Assembly: GCA_963691705.1 (NCBI GenBank)
Contig: OY829542.1
Span: 21,438,579 to 21,502,578 of the forward strand
Direction of reading: 5' to 3'
DNA: 64,000 nt
Source: Viola odorata
Taxonomy: Eukaryota; Streptophyta; Magnoliopsida; Malpighiales; Violaceae
Part shown: in pieces, positions 1 through 12,499 of the stretch
Layout: every line of letters begins with the position of its first letter
Position numbering within the stretch: the stretch's first letter is position 1
Position numbers and translations under genes: made by a program
Notes under the pieces: model-generated
Told to the model about the DNA's origin: nothing
Databases searched by the model: none
Seen by the model: only the letters and a program-made list of their open reading frames with translations

Positions 1-42
1 AACTTTAGACAAAATCATGTATCCAATTACAAGAATAATTAC

Positions 43-1896
43 CTGTGCCATTTCATATAATGGTTGGTAAACCACGGCATCTTCTAAACATAGTTGTTGT
101 AATTCCATCTGCAGTTCTTCAGTTGTATATAGCTACAATTAGCAATGTAATGATAAAACAAAGATGAAAATGAAAACTTGCACATCCGTAACCTACTATA
201 TAAAACATCTTCTTCAACATCCACGCTACCAGCTTCACGGGAAATATCTTCTATGTTGCTGCATGGTGGGAAACACATTCAAAAGAAAAGCTTGAGAACT
301 TACTTGAAACATAAAAGAAATGCAGCTAACTATGCCATCATCCATCTAGATTAAGTCTAGTTTTACAGTCAAAGAAAATCTTGTGAAGATTCTAATGCCA
401 AAAGTTTCAAAACTTTTGATTTCCATTTCTCTAAGAAACTGGGCATAAATGCTTACTGGGCTTCATCAAGAATAAGAATGGCTTTATTAATGTCCACTTC
501 CATTGCTCCTCGAATGACAGGATTAATTATGTAGCTGTATGGGCAGAAAACCAAGAGTGCATCATCTGCCATGGAACGAGCTGCATAATATGGACAACCT
601 GAAAAAGAAAAAGAATGAAAGAAATGCTTCTGGGATGCTCCATGGAAACAGGTAGCTTGTGTATAGTAACTTGTAAACAGAAACAAACTGAAATGAAATT
701 ACAAAAGCAGCAACACAAACCTTTAACAACTTTCCCAACTTTCACCAGATCTTCAATATCATGAACCTCATGACAGCCTCCTTTCTGAAGTGATGGATGA
801 GCTCGGAGTTTATTTGCATTTCTGTTTGAGGAAAACATCTTTCTTTCATGATAAAATCATAAAGATAAAAGTATTTTACAAAGTTAGCACAGTAACTCAC
901 TTAAATTGAGCGCATCCACCTTCCTTTTCCTTTAAGAGCAGCTTGCTGAAAATTTACATTATACATTTTACATCGAGTGGAAAAAAATTAAAGGCGTTTT
1001 ACTCTAGGAAATAGGTTTAAATGAGTAAAAAAGTGCACCATTCTTCATCAATATTTTCCTTCCCATTTACATGTTTGTTTGTACAGTAATGTTTCCTTGA
1101 AGCCTGAATAAGATAGAACAATGAAAATAAGCATAACTGGACGCTACTAACAATAACTAAAACCTCAATGACAGAGAAAATATCATAAACTTACCAACAC
1201 TGCCATCGGAACCCGATATGAAGTTTTCTTAAACTCGCGAATTACTTGTGTAAGTTGTGAATGCGTCCTCCTACAACACGGACATGCTCGATAAAAATTA
1301 CATCCACGCAAATTTATGAAGAAACTAGCTAAAACAACCACAACCATCAATAAAAATTGAATTCTTCATTACATACCCTTCTCAAAGAATCATAAAACAA
1401 GGCTAAAAACCCAACCAGTATTGACTTACGATGCATAATATATCGTTGGCGTAATCTTCTTCTTTGGAACGCTTCCAACGGGCCCACCCTGAGCTGGCTC
1501 CGTGGCCTTATCGACGGAACCCGAAACTGAAAGATCTTGCGTCTCGGCAATAAACCCGCCACCGTGAGCTAAAGGATCGGAAATCGCTTCAGGATTAGGT
1601 ACGGAGTGGGTGAGATTGGCGTATTGGTTCTTCAACTTGAAATTTTGTTGCCATGCGAGGGTGGAGCAAAGGAGGGAGAGGGATTTTCCGGTGCCAGTGG
1701 GAGATTCGAGCAGCGCATGACAATGGCCATCCCGAACGGCTCGATCGAGCGTGGAAATGACGCGCCCCATGAAAGCACGTTGCGTTCCATACGGTTGGTA
1801 TGGAAATTCCACTTGGATTCCCGCGACGGGGTAAGGGGATTTGGCGGGCTTGGAATGATTAGGGTTTGTGGCCGTTGAAGTAGATGGCGACACCAT
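43..1896 (-). CDS. FANCJ: FANCJ/BRIP1-like RAD3-family DNA helicase (5' part)
   Basis: Superfamily 2 helicase of the XPD/FANCJ group, which unwinds DNA during crosslink and replication-fork repair in the nucleus. Eight exons read in phase on the minus strand: 1896-1430, 1270-1195, 1103-1039, 945-901, 821-721, 598-457, 258-197 and 116-43 (344 codons). The rest lies beyond the left edge. Exon 1 carries the Q-motif region (VEFPYQPYGTQ) and Walker A (SPTGTGKS); exon 2 reads THSQLTQVIREF. Exons 3-6 supply four cysteines spaced like the FANCJ Fe-S cluster (HYC, EEC, GGC, GCPYY). The DEAH box is split between exons 6 and 7. The start is the first in-frame ATG, 33 residues before the Q-motif proline run. 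The junction after codon DEE uses a weak GTGCAC donor. RTEL1 and XPD are less likely because exons 5-6 (EVHDIEDLVKVGK, PYYAAR) fit the FANCJ pattern better. Confidence 0.9.
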
Positions 1897-2230
1897 TTTT
1901 CTGTGTCGATTAAGCGAGGGATCTTGAAAATGGAATGCTTGGGGTGCGTGAGGAATGAGAAGAGAATGACTGTGATATCTGGAGGGTTTTGGGGTTTGGG
2001 GATTTGGCGGGAAACTTGGGTTTGCTGATTCGCATTTGGGCGGTAATAATATTTTCTTTCTACACCCATTATTATCTTCTTATTAATGAAATTAAGAAAG
2101 GAAAAAGCTTGGCTGACTCTTAATTCTAAGAGTCCAGCCAATGAGAAGCGAGCATGGGCTGTAGTTGTAAGCCCACACGAGGGTCAGTTATGCGCTGAAC
2201 AAAAGTCCACAATTGGCTCTTCAAAGGACA
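1897..2230. other. 5' flank of the FANCJ-like gene
   Basis: About 330 bases between the FANCJ start codon and the first hAT insertion. It should hold the promoter and 5' leader. I see no clear TATA box and no other gene. Confidence 0.4.
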
Positions 2231-2238
2231 ATAATAAC

Positions 2239-3789
2239 CATAGTTATCAGAACCGGACCGGACAGTGAACCGGAAATAAAATTTTTGGGTTCAACCGGAT
2301 TGAACCGGGTTCGACCGGATTGTAGTTGCTGGTCCGTCCGGAACCGTTCACACATTAAATCGGTAAATTTTAGACTATTGAACCGGATTAAACTGGATTG
2401 AACCGGCTAGTTTTTTTACTGTAGCATTTTATAATATATCAAAATAAAGTATATCAAATAGATCAAAAGTTGAAAATAAAGAAACTATCTAACATTCAAA
2501 TGACACTTAAATATTCAAATTACAAAATAAAGAAACAATCCAACATTCAAACACACTTATTATCTAAATTACAAAATAAAGAAACAATCCAACATTCAAA
2601 TGAAATGATATTCAAAGTTCAAACACTTAAATATTTAAAAATATAATTAAACATAGGTGAAATTATTAGAATCTGTAATGTAATATTTTTAATTTTTTTT
2701 CAAGTAATTTATTTTAAAATCTAAAATTACGGCTAAAATAAACTGTACCATGAATAAAATGAATATTCCATCCATCTCATATTCAATGACTTTTTTGATA
2801 TTTTATATATATATAAAAGAAATTATTTTTCACATATTTTAAATTTGTATTTAACACTAGTACTCTTTTTATTTATTTTAATATATTTACTTTATTACTA
2901 TCACTAACTTTTTTTTTAATAATAAATGGTAAGTTAATAAAGTTAAACAAAAAAATATAATAAAAATGTTATTTAATTCGAGACGACAAGCAACAATAGT
3001 TAAGCAACCTACTCATCTGTATGCAACTGAAATTCCAGTACTAAATCTAAAATCTTCAGTCGAGTGCTGCATGTTTGGATTTGGCTTCTCCAATATTAGA
3101 ATAAAAAAAAAGTTTTATGTGGAATAAACCTTCAATTTCAAATTAAAGGCTTGGTTTGCGGGATTGGACATTACCCAAAAAGTAAAAAGAATTAATTAAA
3201 GGCTTGGTTTGCGGGAAATGGTAGGGAAGAGAAGGAGACGTTGTAGGAAGTAATTAATTAACTAATTACTTAACATGTTTCAAAAAGAAAAGTAAAGTGG
3301 TACAAGAAAATACCACATCGGAGAAAATAAAATTTTGGTGCAAATGTGCATATAAAAGCATCATCACTTGAGAGTAAGTTGCCAGCTTGAGTGAAAATTA
3401 AGTTGGGCCTAGTGAAAATTTTAAATACTAGTGATAATTTTTTTTTTTATTGGGTCCCTATTTTTGGGCTCGTGGGCCGCGTCAAAACGGCGCCGTTTTG
3501 GGACGCCAAAACGACGCCGTTTTCCTTTGGTTCTATGGGCCCGTGGGCCGTGCCAAAACGGCGTCGTTTTGGGCATGTGGGCTGTGCCAAAACGGCGTCG
3601 TTACGTCATTGAACCAGCCGGTTTAACTGAAAACCAGCCGGTTCACCGGTTCACAAAAAACCGGTTGGTTCGTCCGGTCCAACCCGGGTCAGAGGTAAAT
3701 CCGGTCCGATAGCTGAATCGGACCGAAAGGTGAAAATGCCCGGTTGAATCGGACGGACCGGCCGGTCCGGTCCGGTTCTAATAACTATG
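2239..3789. mobile_element. Non-autonomous hAT element, ACCGG-rich termini
   Basis: Terminal inverted repeats CATAGTTATCAGAACCGGAC (left) and its near-perfect complement ending CTAATAACTATG (right) are flanked by exact 8-bp duplications, ATAATAAC at 2231-2238 and 3790-3797. This is the hAT signature. The subterminal regions (2250-2410, 3610-3780) are packed with ACCGG/GACCGG repeats, the kind of motif hAT transposases bind. No transposase reading frame is present. Four copies of a 15-16-bp AAAACGRCGYCGTTTT-type motif lie at 3484-3603. Related sequence recurs near 57850. Confidence 0.85.
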
Positions 3790-3797
3790 ATAATAAC

Positions 3798-4809
3798 CCT
3801 TTCTGCTGAAATAGAAGTGAATTACAAATTTGATTTTACGAATTCGGAAGCGCAGTAATTAATATTATAATTTTGGAGTCAGTAAAAAAAGTTTTCACCT
3901 TCGCATTGACATTTTTACCCTTCTTCTCTAAAACACAGTTGAGTCATCCTCTCCGATTGGCCAAGCTCTTAGGGTTCTTGTCGTAGCCCCCCGATGACAT
4001 TCTCCATCCCGACCGCATGTCCCAAGTAAGATTTGGCTGGTTTGTTCGGACCAATGATGATATGCGGAACGAAACTTGGAGTGTTAGATGACGGGGAACA
4101 GGGGTTTACAAGGGCCAAATGGCCACTGACCGGGTTTCAATTACTCCGGTAAGCATGAATAACGAAGTGTTTTTCATTATCAGTAGTTGTGGATTACACA
4201 GAGTATTTTGGAAAATCTAACTTCTTTTCCATTTCCGCAACAATCACCATCAAGAAGGATTTTTTGTAGATAATGATTTAATAGTTAGTTATAAAAGTTA
4301 GTAGTTAAAAATTCGTAGAATGTGTGTAATATGAATTAATTTTTGCTATTTTTTTCTAGAAGGCAAAACTGTCGACAATGTGGAGTAGTCTGAGTTCGCA
4401 GGAGAAAGAAGAATCGAGGAATAAAACGAAAGATACAATAAATTTTAAGATTCCCAAGGTAGCTAAGGTAATAAAATTAGATAATTCTGAGTATAACTTC
4501 AGTTTGTGAAGAACTGGACTTCATTTAGAGTTTATTTATGGGGTAATATTTGCACCAAAATATTATAATTGCAAATTCCGAGTATATTCTCAGTATGTAA
4601 ATACTCTGTACGATATTTATGCATGCGCACATTGGTGTTGGTTTAGAATAGTTTAATGGGAAAATAATTACACCAAAATATTAAAATTGTAAAATTGAGA
4701 ATGTATCTGCAATGTGTGAATTTGGTAGTGAGTAATGTATTTTAAACTCTATTGGATATTGACATTATTTAATATGTTTATCCTCTTTTTTACCACCCAG
4801 TGACGGTTA
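3798..4809. other. Intergenic spacer between two hAT elements
   Basis: About 1 kb of AT-rich sequence. Two short exon-like stretches (about 4060-4148 and 4361-4459) are bordered by possible splice sites, but their phases do not join into a longer frame. I see no supported gene. Confidence 0.3.
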
Positions 4810-4817
4810 TTGATAGT

Positions 4818-6124
4818 TAGGGGTGTTCAAGAACCGGACCGGACTGGAAACCGGAAAAAATTGGCCCGAACCGGTCCGGACCGTAACTTCTGGTTCGGTC
4901 CGGTTCTAGTAAGACTAGAACCGTAAATTTCCGGTTCGGACCGGTTCTACGAATCTCAAAACCTGTAAACCGAACCGTAGAACCGGTAGAACCGGAACTT
5001 ATATATATATAAATATATATTCCTGCATTAATTTATCAAAATTTATCATGACTCCAGTGGTTAAAAATCTCTTTGGTACTCTAAAGGGGAAGGGTTCGAA
5101 CCCTTTCCCCTCATTTACATTTTTTCCTTTTTTTTTCCTGTTTCCTTCAATTCAAATTATTCAATCGGTTTAAGCAACAATAATAAAATACTTAGAAAAC
5201 AAAATCTGAAAATCATTTCTAATTTCCTACTAATGCTAAATCGTAACCTAACCTAACCTAAATTTACCTCCTCTCCTCACTCATCAGTCATCTTCCTCCC
5301 TCGACCGCCGCTTCCCTTTTGTCGCTGTCCCTGTCCATCATCGACTGCTGCTGCCCGTGCTTCCCTTTTGTCCCTCCCCTCGTCGACTGCCGCTATCCCT
5401 GTCCCTTGTCGACCGTGCTCGCTGTCCCTGTCCCTCGCCGCCTGTGCTCGCTGTCTCCGATCAGAATCAGCTCCGGCGTCACAAGACAAGACCAGCCGCC
5501 ACATCCCTGTTTCTACACAACAGGTAATTAATTAATAGGTAATTAATTAATTAATTATTATAAGTATTTAACTACTTAGCCTAAGTACTAACTAACACGG
5601 CAAGGAAGTAGAATACTCATCCCTGTTTCGTGGATTGTTATGCTTGTCACCTTCTGTGTGCATTCTCGTCTTTTTGTTTAAAAATTGGAGTATTGAAATT
5701 CTCTAAACGTGAATGGATATTTTAGCAGATGGTTGAATATTGAATGGATAAAATTGTTGATGTGTTTAATTTATGTATTGTTGATGGGTTGAATTTTATG
5801 TAGTCTTAGTAATTTTATTGCTGGAAATTATTAATGAGTTTAATTTATGTATTGTAGATGGATTGAATTTTATGTACTGATACAAGTTGAGTTTCTAATT
5901 TTACGGTTGGATTTGTGTTTTTTTTCCCATATGTTTAATTTTTTTTTTTTTAAAAAAAAATTCCGGGTCAGAACCGGAACCGACCCGGAAAATCAAGAAC
6001 CGACCCGGACCGGACCGTTACTGTACGGTCCGGTCCGGTTCTGTCTTGGATCAGAACCGGAAATTTCCGGTCCGGTCCGGTTCTAGCCCAAGAACCGGAC
6101 CGAACCGGCCCGTGAACACCCCTA
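4818..6124. mobile_element. Non-autonomous hAT element, TAGGGGTGTTCA termini
   Basis: Begins TAGGGGTGTTCA and ends with its complement TGAACACCCCTA. Exact 8-bp duplications TTGATAGT flank it at 4810-4817 and 6125-6132. Subterminal ACCGGACCGG/GGTTCGGTCC repeats occupy both ends (4835-5000, 5965-6115). The interior is noncoding but holds a GC-rich pyrimidine block (5275-5510) and a tRNA-like A/B-box segment (5053-5103), either of which may be captured host DNA. No transposase was found. Confidence 0.88.
5053..5103 (+). repeat. tRNA-derived A-box/B-box segment (SINE-like remnant)
   Basis: CAGTGGTTAAAAA resembles a pol III A box. It is followed about 30 bases later by GGGTTCGAACCC, a perfect B-box/T-arm core inside a longer hairpin (GGGGAAGGG...CCCTTTCCCC). 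A T-rich run follows. There is no complete cloverleaf, so this is a SINE-like or tRNA-derived fragment, not a tRNA gene. Confidence 0.4.
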
Positions 6125-6132
6125 TTGATAGT

Positions 6133-8127
6133 TCGTCAAGACCTTCAAAAATAAATACAACTTAACATTAGATACCAAAAATTGCAAATAATGGGGAGAG
6201 GTTCGATCCATAGAGAATTGGTAGCCTTAAAATAAGATAAAAACTAAATTTAACACTTAAATAGAATGAGGGGTTTTGTTAGAAATTATGAATTAAAAAT
6301 AAAATAATAAAATAAAAAAGAACTCGATTTAACAATCAAGTGTGTAAAAGATTCCTAGTAAATACTCAAGGAAGGGTATATGATTCATAACATTCAATCA
6401 TTAATGCAAAGGTTTTAGTTTCCAAATTACAGAGTTGCTATAGATTCCGAGTCTCTTAGGTCTCCTACTTCTCTCTTGTTTCAAACTATTTAAAAGAGAC
6501 ACTCGATTAAATAATCCCAACCAATTAGCATCTTGTTGGTTAAAGGGTTTACTAAATTGATTGATCTTAGCTAGGGGAAGACAACTCTTAACTAAAACAG
6601 TTCGTTTGTCAGGTGGAGTTTAATTAAATCATTCACTATCTCTAGTCTCATCGAGTTAATACTAAACTAAGATTGTACTGTGTGTCTACTGACAATGAAT
6701 ACTCAAATCTAAATCTAAATTGGCCAGATTTAAACTAGACATGAATAATGCTAACAGACAATTAGATAGTTCATGAATGTAACTTGAAAAGTGAGAAAAT
6801 CAATTAGATCTCACGAATGCAATAAATCAAATTCCTATTGGTTTTTACCAAGAATAAAGAAACTTAATTAAACATACATATGTAAATTAAAAGCATAAAA
6901 GTAAATTGTATAAATTAAAACTCCTTGTTTCTAAGGAAGAAGACGAGGCAGAAGAAGCGAAAATGAATAAAGGGCACAGGTCCATAATGTCGATCAAGCA
7001 AATATTCTTGGGCAAGAAAATATTCTTGGACCAAGAAAATAGTTTTGGCCTGCCTAAAGGTCCTTCATTTCTAGATGTGATTCTTCCACCCAAAAAGATT
7101 TATAAACTGCTATTTTCTTCCAAAACTGCCTTGAAGTTCCTAATCTGTAAAGATGATAGATTATAGCTCCTTTGAGTGTAATTACCATTCAAAACTCAAG
7201 GATTTAAATAGCAATTACTGTCAAAATATACACCCAATCAAATACCCCCACACTTGACTAATGCTTGCCCTCAAGCATTCATAAAATAAAAAACAAACAA
7301 AACAAATTAAAATCAGAAACTCCTCATTTCCTCCAAGATCATGCTCACCATAAGAATTACCCAAACACTTCAGACACCAAATCCATGCTAGATTACCAAG
7401 GACTATTCAATACCCCATCAAACATCGTGATAGTATAATGATAACATGCAATGCATTCTCAAGTTGTTGTGGGAACAAAGCGTTTTGATTAAATTTTATT
7501 TGTCAATCCTTTAGTCCCTAATCATATGGAACTACTGATTCAAGCATTAGCACAATCAATCATAACAAGAGCAGAAAAATAATATACAACACATAGTCAA
7601 ATTATCTTACCATTTTCATTTTTTCTTGACCTTTAGCCACTGCCATTCTTTTCATAGTTCTTTTCTTTTCTTGTCTTGCACAACTTTTCCTTTCCTTTCT
7701 TTCACATTGCTTTTATTTTCTTTTTTCAAGCACATCGCCAATCTTTTTCATCTTTTTATTTTTTCACTTCTAACTTTCCAGATTTTTCATTAATTATAGG
7801 GAAGTAAAATATGCACGAGCCGCGCACACCACACATGGTACTATGTTCGGCCTATTAAGGAACTAGCAGGCAACCATAAGAATTTATGGAGGAGAGAGCG
7901 TCGAGCCACTCACTTCTGCTAGCTGATGGTATGGTGGTGGATCAAATCACATTCAATCACATCATATATTTAAGACCCACATGCATAACAAAAATAAAAA
8001 GATTAGACAGTTTCACATGACTAAGGAGATTCAATTATTCATTGCATGACAAAATAAATTTTTAGGTGTTCCCACAACAATTCAAGCAATCTTAGCACAT
8101 TAATCAATATTCTATCATGATGGAGGG
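6133..8127. other. Noncoding, LTR-like degenerate sequence
   Basis: About 2 kb with no coding frame. Several short phrases in the same order (AAAAGAGACACTC, a TGTCTACT segment, ACCAAGAAT, a C-rich 'cccccacacttgac' block near 7245) recall the solo LTR at 16767-18450 read in reverse. I infer a very diverged retrotransposon LTR or untranslated region, but no ends or target duplications are visible. Confidence 0.3.
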
Positions 8128-10200
8128 TGTCGCACTGTCGTGAGCGAAACTTGGGACGCAATGAAATGATATCACATAAAAATGAAGTCGCCACCCTATT
8201 TTTCTAAGGTTTAGGGAAACCTAAAAGTCGGGAAAAAAAGGAGAAAATAAAGTAAAAACTAAGGCACAAAAGAAAAGGGTCTAAACCCGAGAACAATGGT
8301 TCGGGGTCGTTTTATGGACTCGGGAAGGTGTTAGGCACCCGAGTCTCATCCTTAAAAAGGTTACCGGTTCTAAAAAGAAGTGTTTAAAAATCATGTTGAA
8401 AACAAAGTAGTTTGGCCCTCAGATGGGGTATCGTCGCTTTAGTTCTTAAGTCGGTTTGATTGATTTTATCCTAATTATTGTCAAGTTGTTTAACAGAAAA
8501 TAACATTTTTTATCCTCTAAAAGATAAAGAAGGTCGGTTATATACCTATTCCGGTTAGATTTAGTCGAGTTTTAAATTAGTCCGATTACATGCAAAATTT
8601 GGGTGAAATTACTACCGTTTTATTAATCTTTACCAAAGTGACGCCACTTTCATCACCGGGTAATGCATATGATTAATCCTATTTACTAAGTGATTCTAAA
8701 CATGCGTAGACTAGCAAAGTACCATTTTATATGAATGCGAGAAAACAAGTTGAAAAGAGAAAAACTGGGAAGTGGGGTCGAAGTCGCGCACATAACACAT
8801 TCGTCAAGATAGCATAAATTAAAATACATTCGTGGGGTCGAAGCCGCACACGAAGCACATTCCATAAAGATAAGCGTAAATTCAAGTAAATTCGTGGGGA
8901 CGAAGCCGCACACGAAACAAGCATAATATGATCAGTAAATAATTATTAAATTTAAATGATCATTCAACATTAAAGATTAAATCGCATTTTTAAAAGGGGA
9001 TTTCTAATGATAAGAGATATTAAATATGGAGGTATTTTCTATGAGTTAGGCTTAAGGTCTATTTACTATCTTTTCGCTTTCAAATGATTATTTTCTTTGG
9101 TGATTTACTATCCAATAATTTTAGAGGAGCCTAAGTTATTAGAAAAGATTAATCCTGCGTTTATTTACTACTTTATTTAGTTTTCTTTGATTGATTTTAT
9201 TCGTGTTGATTAGTGGGTTTATTAAAAAAAATTAGGATTTTAGTAATTAATCAAGTGGTCATGCATTTAATTAAATCGTGATGTTTAATTACTAATCCTA
9301 TTTCATTTCCATGCATTTAATAAAATAAATGTGATTACTAGACCTAGTTCATTCAAGCAAGGGTCAATTAAAAATAATATTAGAGAGAGTTATTAAGCAA
9401 CTTCAAGTTTAAATTAATGAATGTGAGTCATTGATTTGAATTATTTCTCATGTGAATGGATTATTTTTAATTCTAACAATTCTAATCCTACAAAACCAAG
9501 GTTAGTAGCACGAGCAATAATAAATAATAAACAAACAAACAAATAAATAACTAATTATTACAAGCAAGCAAACAGAATGATTAACACGTTATAACTAAAC
9601 AAATTATTAGTTAATTATGAGTAAATAAATTAATTAGCATAAAAATGCAATGGGTTCGGCTAACTAAACCGAGCCAGCCCAAAAACCTCTTTCACCCTGA
9701 TGGGCTGAGATTTTCGGCCCATCTCTTAATCCAAACCCATATTTATTTTCTCCCTCTCTTTTCTCCTTATGGGCCGACTGGCCCATCACTCTTCAAAAAA
9801 ACCCTCATTCTATTTACCTTTTCCCCATATTTCCTTTTCTCTGCAAAACACAACACAACAACAGCAGGATAAACAAAGCACGCAATAGGAGAAGAGAAAA
9901 ATAAATAAATAAAAAAATAAGCAAGAGAGGGAACGAACAGATGGTTGAGGAGGTTACGGTGTGGTTGATGGGTAGGGAGTAGATTGGCGGCAAGCAGCGG
10001 CAGAAATGGCAGCGAGCAGCAGCAGCCACGGTGGCGAGCAACGGCAACAACGACGGGGAGCGGCGGCAGCAACGTGAGCAGAGCTAGCAACAGCAGCGAG
10101 AAGCGACTGACGGTGAAGGCCGCGATAGACGATGAAGGCAGCGACAGTGGTGAGGTGCGGTGTGGTTGGGTGGTTCGGTGGAAGATGAGATTGTGATGGG

Positions 10201-10308
10201 TTTGGTGTTGGGTTGTGGTGGTTATGGTGTTTGATGGTGATAGTGGAGGATAGGTTTGGTGTTGGGTTGTGGTGGTTATGGTGTTTGATGGTGATAGTGG
10301 AGGATAGG
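10201..10308. repeat. 54-bp tandem duplication private to the left LTR
   Basis: A 54-bp unit starting TTTGGTGTTGGGTTGTGG occurs twice (10201, 10255) with at most a base or two of difference. The right LTR has one copy at the equivalent place, so the duplication arose after insertion. Confidence 0.85.
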
Positions 10309-10828
10309 TTTGATGTTGGTCGCTGCGGAGGTGCAGCAATGGAGAGGATGAAGATTTGGCAGAAGGAAACTGAGGAATTGACAGAGATTGAAGGAAATTG
10401 GGAGGAATTGAGAGTCTTTTTTTTGGAATTAACTCCTTCCTGAAATTGAGTGAATGACTGGTATTTATAGAGGGTGAGGTAGGGGTCCGGTGATTTCTGG
10501 TGAAGTAGAGAGGAGGTAGGGGAGAGGGTAGGAGATCAGTGCATTAATTCAATTCCTGGACACGAGGTAACGGGTAGGAGCGGAGACGATCTTGAATGTC
10601 AGAGATCTTTGAAAAATGGAGGGGCGTATCCGATTTTGTTTGAAAATGGGTGAGGTGAGCCGACTGTGTCTGATTTCATTTGAAAAATGAGGAGGAAGAG
10701 AGGTGGTTCGGCGATTATGGGTATTTATTATTATTTATTTCGAGCTAACGGTTTGATAAACCGATAAAAGCTCGAATAAAAATACGAACAAAAAATAAAA
10801 TAAAATACAAGGATATGAAAAATAAATA

Positions 10829-10830
<2 letters not shown>

Positions 10831-10866
<36 letters not shown>
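10831..10866. repeat. AAT/TAA microsatellite in LTR
   Basis: About 12 uninterrupted TAA units. The equivalent site in the right LTR (about 30427-30462) is shorter and interrupted. Confidence 0.9.
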
Positions 10867-10867
<1 letters not shown>

Positions 10868-10970
10868 TTTAACAATATAATTAACAGTAATTATGGATGA
10901 TAAAAATAAAAAAATGTATGTATGTTATGATATAGTAATGATTAGTCATGTCAAAAATCGGGTAGCAACA

Positions 10971-10984
10971 GTTGCCCCCTCTTT
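10971..10984 (-). promoter_or_regulatory. Polypurine tract of the Tat element
   Basis: On the minus strand AAAGAGGGGGCAAC immediately precedes the LTR start TGTTGCTACC. A purine run here is the expected plus-strand primer and fixes the minus orientation of the element. Confidence 0.75.
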
Positions 10985-11159
10985 ACTGTCTTATCAAAAG
11001 TAAAGTGTAACTGAAAGTTTTGATGAGCAGTAAAGACGGTTGCCCCAGTACCATGAATGTTCTAAATGCGGAATGGCATAAGAGCATAAATCTTAAAAGC
11101 AGGAAAATAAAATGACTCCACTTGCACACCATGATGCAGAAATGTAAATTGTCAAAATG

Positions 11160-11730
11160 TGTTCTTATCTCCACTCGGATGTTGATGCGAAAATTTAAAT
11201 TGCTTAACTATAAATTTGCCTCCATTCGGACGTTTGATGCAGAAATTTAAATTGCGGGAAAATAAATTCAGCTCCACTCGGATGTTGATGGCTCTACTCA
11301 GATGCCTTGCGAGAATGTAAAATGCGGCTTCAGTCGGACGTCTCCTCTTGAATACCGCGACATATAAACATAAATTCAGCTATACTCAGATGTTAATGGC
11401 TCCACTCGGACGCCTTGCAAAAATTATAAATTCAGCTTCACTCGGACGCTGATGACTCCACTCGGATGTCTTGCAAAAATGTAAATTCAGCTCCACTCGG
11501 ACGCTGATGAATAACGACTCTACTTAGACGCCGACAACTCCACTCGGACGTTGCTAAATTTTGCTCCACTCGGACGCCTTACAAACTCAGTTCCCCTCGG
11601 ACACTGATGGTTCCACTCGGACACCTTGCAGAAAGTAAAATGCGGCTACACTCCTCTCGAATTTCGTGATACAGAAATGTAAATCCAGCTCTACTCAGAC
11701 GCTGCTGGCTTCCACTTGGATGCCTTGCAA
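11160..11730 (-). repeat. Diverged tandem repeats in Tat 3' untranslated region
   Basis: More than a dozen imperfect copies of a short unit centred on CTCCACTCGGACG, alternating with TTGATG and CCTTGCAAAAAT spacers, between the integrase end and the polypurine tract. Tandem repeats in exactly this position are typical of Tat-lineage elements, where they can seed satellite DNA. The remainder of 10985-12019 shows nothing else. Confidence 0.8.
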
Positions 11731-12499
11731 ATTGTAAATTCAGATTCTGATGTTTAACAAGTACCTCTGCAAAACAAAGGTTAAATTTCTGCAAAACTAA
11801 TATTGATTAGTGAAATAAGGCTAAAAGTAGCCTTTATAATCCGGATTATTCCCCGGGACCGTTGATACCATGCTTCCTTTCTATCGCCTCAAGATGAGAA
11901 TTTTAAATATGCAAGTTAATAACAATGCTCATTTTATTAATTCAGAATGAATATTAGATTGTCTTGTCATGACAAAGCCCTATGCCTTTTGATTGAAGAG
12001 AGGCGTGGTCTACAGATTTCTATACGAAGTACATCTTGACAGATTCAGCGTTCACTGGTCTCGGTAAATCATCTCCATCCATGTTAGTAAGCCTCAAAGC
12101 ATTTCCTGAGAATGCGTGTTTGACCACATATGGACCTTCATACTTAGGGGCCCATTTCCCTCGACTGTCCTCCTGATGAGGAAGAATCTTCTTTAGTACT
12201 AAATCTCCGGTCTTGAATTCGCGAGGTCGTGCTTTCTTGTTATAAGCAGTAGCCATCCTCTTTTGATACAGTTGAGCATGACACATGGCTGTCAATCATT
12301 TCTCTGAGATTAGATTCAACTATTCATACCTTACTTTCGCCTAATCAGACTCTTCCACTTCTGATTCTGCTAGGATTCTGAGAGAAGGAATTTCCACATC
12401 GAGTGGAATCACTACTTCCATGCCGTAGACTAAAGAATAAGGAGTTACCCCCGTAGAAGTACGAATTGTGATCCGATAAGCGTGCAAAGCAAAAGGAAG

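Larger units (their letters stand above)
8128..10970 (-). repeat. 3' LTR of the Tat element
   Basis: 2843 bp starting TGTCGCACTG and ending GGGTAGCAACA on the plus strand. It is nearly collinear with 26916-30548 but lacks about 90 bp found there (28277-28368) and carries a private 54-bp tandem duplication. It ends with an AAT microsatellite and the polypurine tract beyond. Short open frames inside (for example 9767-10339, minus) are low-complexity and not genes. Confidence 0.88.

Noticed and set aside
4060..4459. Two exon-like segments upstream of the 4818 hAT
   Set aside because: Splice phases do not agree, and neither piece resembles a protein I recognise.
9767..10339. 190-codon minus-strand open frame
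   Set aside because: Lies in the LTR, overlaps the 54-bp tandem duplication, is Pro/Ser/Thr-rich low complexity, and the sister LTR does not keep the same frame.
11160..11730. Regular short repeats with spacers, superficially CRISPR-like
   Set aside because: Repeats are diverged and irregular, lie in a plant retrotransposon 3' region, and there are no cas genes.
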